A stretch of 64,000 bases of DNA from Maratus speciosus (Eukaryota; Arthropoda; Arachnida; Araneae; Salticidae), in assembly GCA_963932465.1 (NCBI GenBank), contig OZ010791.1, positions 618,085,800 to 618,149,799 of the forward strand, in the 5' to 3' direction. This document shows, piece by piece, positions 58,032 to 64,000 of this stretch. Made by a program: the position numbers and the translations under genes. The notes beneath the pieces are model-generated. The model had not been told where the DNA came from and did not search any database. It saw only the letters and a list, made by a program, of their open reading frames with translations. Every line of letters starts with the position of its first letter. The first letter of the stretch is position 1.

Positions 58032-59750
58032 ATAGTATATTTTTAAAAGTCATTATAATATATATGAATTATTATTACAGCTATGTTGTTTCTCAAATAA
58101 AAGAAAGCTGTTTGTATCCTCTAGAAGTGAGAATATATCTTTAATTGTGAAGAATGGGTGACCTTGCATATCCCTTAAAAAATTTGCTGACAGCAATTGT
58201 CAAAGATAAAAAAATAAGTTTTCTGTTAGATATTTTACAAGGTCCAGTTACAAAAGTCATAACAGACTAAGTGGTTGTCATATTTTACTTAAACTAATTG
58301 ATTAGTCGTGATTTTTTTGTGTAAATTTACAAATAATGTTTGGATATAAACTGAATTTTCGAATCTGAGAGCAGATCTGATGGATCTAAAACATCCATAC
58401 AATCAAATCATTAAAAACATTCATGAAGTTTTCAAATGCTTAATTGATTGATGTGACCTGTTTATTACGAATTTACTACTATTTCATGACGAGGCAGATT
58501 CATGGAGATTTTGAGGATGAGAGAGAACCCTTATTTAATAATGGTGTTAGGTAGAAAAAAAATATAGAAAATAAAGGGAAAAGATAAAATGATTTTAGAT
58601 TAATTAAAATTAGGAGTAATAAATATATTATGTAGATTTAATTTATGAATTAGAGAGAGAGAAAGTTTTACTATTAATAATGGCCAGTGATCGTAAGTGG
58701 TTAGTAATCATTACATGTGAAGGAAGTAGATAAATAAATATTGGTAACTTCATGGTAAAATATAAATAATAAACTTTAGACTTACCTGAACTATGAAAAC
58801 ATTTCTTGCCTGAAAATTGTATGTGTTGAATATATTTAAATTGTGCCAAGTGTTAAATATTTACCTTTAAATGTTTATATTTAATAATTCTATAATATTT
58901 CATTGCAACAAATTAATTTGGCACTTCACGATAATATTAAGAGACACATAAATCGAAACACAGGAAAATACACAAATATATTTAAATAAACAATTTCCTT
59001 TATTAAAATATTATATTTATTGAATGGGGGGAAAGAGAAGTGCACACTTATTATACAAATATTAATAAATCACTCATGACATACATTTTTTTAAGAATAA
59101 CATTGATACTTATTTATGAATACGGGTTAATTAACATTTACTTTTCTGAAATCAATTAAAATTGTTTGAACAAGTTAATCATTATTTACGAATTTTGAAG
59201 CATCGGGATTCGTAGTTGAGTCCATTATTCTGAAAATAAGTTCAAAGTCAAATTGCAGTTCTTGGATCACTGTATTTTTTTGTTGTCATCCAGCATAATT
59301 TAAGAAAGATAGATCATCAGTTTATTAGCCTTATGATGACAAGAAATTAATTATAATGGAAAGGGCGTCTATTCGTAATTACGTAGAGTTAGTATAAGAA
59401 TGAAGATTACATACCAACATCTTGTAAAATATTCAGTAAACGATTAAAATTCCAATACCATTGTCCATTAGGCTTCTTGTAACACATTTATTTTTCTCTC
59501 CACTATAATTATTCTAAGTGGGAGTTTTCTTTCACTTAAATTCCGTGACTCCAAAAAAATTTGATTGTAACTCTTCTGTAACGGTTTGACACCGCTATCC
59601 TCAACGTCATTACGAAGTTTCCGATAATCTCCAATTCGTAGACATTAACTTTACAGCACCCTTTGATTAGGATGTTTCCTTTTAAAAAGTAAAATAATGA
59701 GAAACGAAAGGACTAAAGGATCTGTTTAATCCAATGGTAAAAAAAAAAAA
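58032..59750. other. No firm feature
   Basis: AT-rich sequence. A minus-strand 24-bp segment bounded by TTTTCAG and GTAAGT (58778-58801) could be a tiny exon but encodes nothing recognisable. Confidence 0.3.
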
Positions 59751-59751
59751 G

Positions 59752-59900
59752 AGAATTTTTGCGGAGCGGCTCCATGCCCTTCTTGGCATGTCGCCGTCCA
59801 AAGCTCAAGAGAGTGAAGCCACGCTACGAACCAACGGCATTAGGCGGGAAAGATGCTGATTGGCTGATTTTAAATCGATGCTACACAGAGTAGTAGTGTT
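59752..59900. promoter_or_regulatory. Candidate promoter: G+C-richer patch with E2F-like and CCAAT motifs
   Basis: This ~130-bp patch is markedly richer in G+C and CpG than its surroundings. It contains GGCGGGAAA (59843-59851, an E2F-type site) and an inverted CCAAT box (ATTGG, 59859-59863), 7 bases apart. The combination is common in promoters of growth- and cell-cycle-regulated animal genes. The direction of transcription is not fixed by the sequence. The candidate terminal exon at 60256 would fit plus-strand transcription. Confidence 0.35.
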
Positions 59901-60255
59901 TGAATAAAATATCGTTAAGTGATAAATTCGAATTCTAGATTTGAAAATTATTATAAAAATATTCTATTACGGTAGAAAGTATTGATTTTAAGATTTATTA
60001 TTTTATTATTGATAATTTTTGACGATCTTTTATGGCGATTAAATTAAATTGTTTTTAAGTGAAATTTAACTGAAAAACGAACTTAACGAAAATTAATGAA
60101 TATTTAATGGTAGAATTTAAATTTTGAAAGTAAAGAAGTTTTTTAATTTAATTTAAATATTTTAAAATAATTTTTTAAATTAATTTTAATTGGGAAGGAT
60201 GTTATTATATAACAAATGGTAATTAGTAATTACATAAAAAATTGTGCATCTTTCA

Positions 60256-60384
60256 AGTAGATGGGATCCAGTACGAAAGGAACATTCTGATATGGCTACA
60301 GATTTTGAAGGCATCTCAAATGACATTCAAAATTATCTTACTTCCACTGTTAATGAACTGGTTAATGACACTATTCAACAATAA
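60256..60384 (+). CDS. Candidate terminal exon of an unidentified small gene
   Basis: After a weak acceptor (CATCTTTCAAG) one frame reads RWDPVRKEHSDMATDFEGIS and then NDIQNYLTSTVNELVNDTIQ-Q, with TAA at 60382-60384. AATAAA follows at 60420-60425. The polar, balanced composition of this frame is unusual for this AT-rich sequence and suggests real protein. A longer open frame (60242-60424) in another register is hydrophobic and less credible. No family is recognised, and upstream exons were not identified. Confidence 0.35.
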   Translation, partial: SRWDPVRKEHSDMATDFEGISNDIQNYLTSTVNELVNDTIQQ

Positions 60385-61248
60385 GTTAACCATTTCAACA
60401 TCCATGTTAATATTAAAGAAATAAAATGAAATTTGCTTAACTTTTGCTTCCTTATGAAAATTAATTAAAAAAAATCTTTTAATAAATTGAACACGCGGAA
60501 ATTATTAATAGGCTAGGATGACCAAATGTCCTCTAAATTCAAGTGCGTCCTCAAATTTGTGGACTGTAGTTCCTCACTTAGCTTCCACAGTTATTGATTT
60601 AAAACAGGGCCGAAACTAAGGGAGGAGCAGAGGGGGCATGTGCCCCGGGCACCTAAGAACAGAAGGCGAAGAGGGTGCCAAATGAAGATTTTGTTTGTCG
60701 ATTTTTCTCACGTATTTGTTTAGCACAGTATTGTTAAAATCGCCCTGTCTGTAGAATACCAAAGCATAGAATAATCTAAGGATGATATAGTATAAGGATC
60801 TTGTATAAAGCAGAATTTTTTTCGATTCCGTTTTCAAGGTTTTAATGAATCAATATTTGATAAAGCTGATTACGTAGATCAGTATTACATATTTTAAATT
60901 TTAAAATAATCGGCTATTAGAAATTCAGTAAATTCTCTTTGTAAATATACTTTGCGGAAAGGGAGGGGGGAAAAATCCATGTTTGCCCTAAATGCAAATT
61001 TTAACATTATGACAACTTTTAAAAAGTCTGTTATAAAATTTGACCATCCTATTATAGGGAGAGGAGAGGGGAGGGGAGGGGCACTACAAGGTTGTGAACT
61101 AGCGATGACCATCACAAAATGCCACGCCTCGCTACTGATGTAGAAGTTAGAATTAAACAAAAACTGACAGCAAAGCACGTTTTTTATTCTTTAAACTGCT
61201 TGAATAGAATTTTAAAAATGCTCAATAATGTTAAGTACAACATATGTA

Positions 61249-62311
61249 CAGTCGTGGAAAAAAAAAAAGTAAACACCCCTACTAACTCCTCAACAAATTA
61301 TCATAGACGAAAGTTACTGGTACTGGAGGATTGGAAACAAAGTCTACTTTTAAATGGTGTGTATAAAATTTGCTTAGGGGGCCATATACATATTAAAACG
61401 AATCCAAACTTCATTTTTTTCAATGGTAGTACCCAAATTTAACGTGATATTTCAAATCTTCGGTTCAAAATATGCCTAGAAACCAAATTTCAAGTCATTC
61501 GAATGATAAGTTTTTGAATTATAGACGTTTGAAATTTAGTACTTCTAATGTTAAATTGCATTTTCATATTTTTATTTATATCTCCTGAAATTTTGCTCCT
61601 AATGAGCTAATTTTTTGTGTAGCAATAATACTAATATACCCAAACATAAATACGTTGAATTTGCAATTTTTATAATTTTATGATATGGATTATAAATAAT
61701 GAAATTAATATTCGAAAAAACTATGAATTGCAACATACAATTTTTTTGGTGGATTTAGATTTATTAAGTCCTAATTTATGGAAATCCAAAATTTCACATT
61801 TTTCTTCCAAGTAGTTTTCAAATTATGCTTAAAAAAATGGCAAAATGATGGTTTAAGGGGCCGTCTATGATAGAAGTGAGTAAATTTTTGAAATTTATTC
61901 TGCTGTCCTGTAATCAAGCAGGTTTCATTGACGCTTAAACGTGCCTTGATCAAGAAGGCGGCTCTCTCGGTTAACAATTGAGTTCGGAATTTCAATTTGG
62001 ATACAGCCCTTAAAATACGCTCGTTTTAAAATAATTAATTTCTCGGAAAGTTATGGCACGAATTGCATAAAAATTTGTTAATAGGCTAATTCAAAGGTGT
62101 AGAGTTCATTTATGCTGTCAGAATTGCGTACTGCTATTGAAAAAAACAAAGTTATGGTTCGTTTTAATATGTAGATGGCCCCTTAAACACATTTTATATA
62201 CATCATTTAAAAGTAGACTTTATTTCCAATCGTTCGGTACCAGTAACTTTCTTCTACAATAATTTGTTGAGAAGTTAGTAGGGGGTGTTTACTTTTTTTT
62301 TTCCACGACTG
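61249..62311. mobile_element. Tc1-like nonautonomous element with ~160-bp TIRs
   Basis: Ends are CAGTCGTGGAAAAAAAAA on the left and the same motif inverted on the right, with TA on both sides (61247-61248, 62312-62313). This is a Tc1/mariner-type terminus and target. Inverted repeats extend ~160 bp, including AGTAAACACCCCTACTAACT, AAAGTCTACTTTTAAATG and AGGGGGCCAT, with scattered mismatches. The 1063-bp element has no transposase frame. Confidence 0.9.
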
Positions 62312-62313
62312 TA

Positions 62314-63536
62314 CATCACTATAAAATTAAAACGTGCACTTTAGGCCTACTCATAGACGCCATTTTAAACAAATTTCGAATATCAGTTTGTTTTGTAGTA
62401 GTTCTCTTTCTTTTTTTCTTTAGGAAGTCATTTCGTATGATGTGTAGTTTCATAATTTCCGCATCGTTGAATGAACTGCTGCACTCAGAAAACTTGATAA
62501 CTGTATTCAAGGCATCAGCTGCTTGATTCCAACATAAGTTGTTTGTCTAGTCCACATTATCTTTATCAGAGTTAACGTTTTTGAGGGCTATTAGATTGAT
62601 AATATTCTGAATAATGGCCTCATATGTAAAATTTTTGTCAGCTCATCAAAATCTGCTTTAACCCACTCTTATTTCTTCTCAATTCATGGAGTTCTCTAAT
62701 AACAAACAACCTAAAACATCTTCTAGTTCATCGTCAATTGCGTCGCTTTCAGTAACTTCAACATACTGATTTCACGTTTTGACATGTGAGAAGAGAAAAC
62801 ATGTTGGATGTTTGCACGGAACTTATTACCCCTTAAATTATGAGTGGTAGCTAACACTATTTCAAAACAGTATTTCAGCAAATTTCTTAAATTCTTATTT
62901 GAGTCCCCCACCCGCTCGACTAATATATGTACGGAGAGGTTGCATACCAGAGTTTCGTTCGGATAGAGGTTTCTTTAGAATAACATTTCCATTACTTCCG
63001 GCTAGATTTTACACCATGACTTTTTCAAAGTTTCCTGTTTCATTCTCCATTCTAAAGTTCCATCAGAATATTATAAACATCAGGAGTGATTAAATAAGGA
63101 ATGTTATTTTCCCCCTCCCCCCCCCCCCCCCAAAAAAAAGTCATGCTGGATTATCCAATTCAGCAAGACTATCTTAGGATGCTGGATTAGAGGATGATCT
63201 AATAAATTTAATCACATTTTCTTATAAATACAAAGAATATTACTGAAAATAATGTCAAAGGTATTATTTCATGTTAAACTGCTTTTCGTGATTTAACAGC
63301 TTGATAGAAATCATCATATGAGACAGCAACCAATTATAATTCAAGATATATGGCAATTGCATAAAAATAAAAATGCTCTTAGACAATTAAAAAGCATTTT
63401 AGAACTTAAAATGTATTGTCTCAAAATTTCATGCATTTATGTACAAAAATGAGTTGGTGAACATGCCAGAGAATTTTGTGTAATTGACCAGGAAAAATAG
63501 AAATTTTAAGAACAGCCTTAAGCTGAAGTACATTGA
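62314..63536. other. No recognised gene or element
   Basis: Contains GAGTTTCGTTCGGATAGAGG (near 62952), which also occurs inverted near 49175-49199 inside the foldback element, suggesting a shared repeat fragment. A poly-C/poly-A tract lies near 63115-63138. Confidence 0.4.
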
Positions 63537-64000
63537 ATGATCATTAAGGCTTGTTATCAGTCAGAAAGCAAATTCCCATCTCTAATGCTAAACCTACAGG
63601 TATGGAATCCATCCGTATTTTTCAAATTTCTCCCCGGAAAATTAAAATTTTTACCCTCTGTTTTCTGCATGTTCTTCTTGAAGAATGTTTCTTTCTTTTT
63701 TAAATGCCAAAATGCTTCTAAAATATATGTTTTAAGTGTTAAAATCTAAGTGAAGCAGGCGAGTTATAAGTAAGATTTTAACACTTTAAATAAAACAAAC
63801 AATGTATTTAAAAAATATTTTGTCCAATAAAAAAGAAAAAAACATTCTTCAAGAAGAACATACAGAAAACAGAAGAAAAAAATTTTAATTTTCCGAGGAG
63901 AAATTTAAAAAATACAGATGCATTCCAAGCCCATAGGTTTAGCATTGAAGAGTGAAATTTCCAGTCTGACTGATGAGGAGTCTTAATACCTTTTCATCAC
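63537..64000. mobile_element. Palindromic element at the right window edge
   Basis: A left arm (~63545-63745) is followed by its inverted copy (~63757-64000). Landmarks are TCTAATGCTAAACCTA, CCCCGGAAAATTAAAATTTT, CTGCATGTTCTTCTTGAAGA and AGTGTTAAAATCTAA, all repeated as complements. The centre is near 63750-63760 (GAAGCAGGCGAG). The arms differ by short indels. The right arm may continue past the window. Confidence 0.8.

Noticed and set aside
58778..58849. N-terminal LIAS exon (frame with MAQFKYIQHIQFSGKKCFHSS)
   Set aside because: A donor GTAAGT and a possible transit-like peptide are present. However, no intervening LIAS exons were found between this and 52423, and the N-terminus is not conserved enough to recognise.
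59530..59610. Minus-strand ATG at 59610 with a short basic peptide as the LIAS start
   Set aside because: The peptide is only 24 codons with no supported splice donor; it cannot be linked to the LIAS exons.
60242..60424. 60-codon plus-strand frame (MCIFQVDGIQYERN...)
   Set aside because: It is hydrophobic and low-quality; the alternative register with a stop at 60382 is the more protein-like reading of the same bases.

Overview
The window is an AT-rich animal genomic segment. It is dominated by one protein-coding gene with very long introns and a dense, layered set of transposable elements. Seven exons on the minus strand (7304-52423) encode the C-terminal ~243 residues of mitochondrial lipoyl synthase (LIAS). 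All seven have GT/AG borders and compatible phases. The gene continues off the 5' side, because the exons for the N-terminal third were not found. The long introns, the Ty3/gypsy element, the mariner-like transposase and the hAT and pogo remnants suggest an arthropod, perhaps an arachnid. The taxon is an inference, not a measurement.

Region by region. 1-7250 lies downstream of LIAS and holds a hAT-type element (1303-6593). That element contains a broken pogo/Tigger-like element, which is itself split by a third element (3467-5033). 7304-7565 carries the last two LIAS exons. The next intron (7566-22120) holds a mariner-like DNA transposon (8707-18617) interrupted by a nearly intact Ty3/gypsy LTR retrotransposon (8854-17430). 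The two LTRs are 888 bp each with 4 differences, and the 5-bp target duplication is perfect. Its gag and pol lie in one frame separated by a single TGA.

The 17.5-kb intron 22192-39708 carries two different TIR elements (24200-25538 and 26941-29557). Each is filled with the same ~30-bp minisatellite, in opposite orientations. The same intron also holds a candidate solo LTR, a pogo remnant, a dead hAT-like transposase element (34037-36933) and an AT-rich MITE. Between 39855 and 52266 are four more introns' worth of hairpin elements, a pogo remnant ending a few bases from a LIAS splice donor, and a 3-kb foldback transposon (48921-51938). One arm of the foldback contains a ~150-bp satellite array.

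52424-64000 lies upstream of the last recognised LIAS exon. It contains a tandem segmental duplication with a tRNA-like module and a pogo-like MITE, a candidate promoter and small terminal exon near 59.8-60.4 kb, a Tc1-like MITE with long TIRs, and another palindromic element at the right edge.

Only LIAS looks like a functioning host gene. Gag and pol of the LTR element look intact. All other coding traces are transposon remnants.
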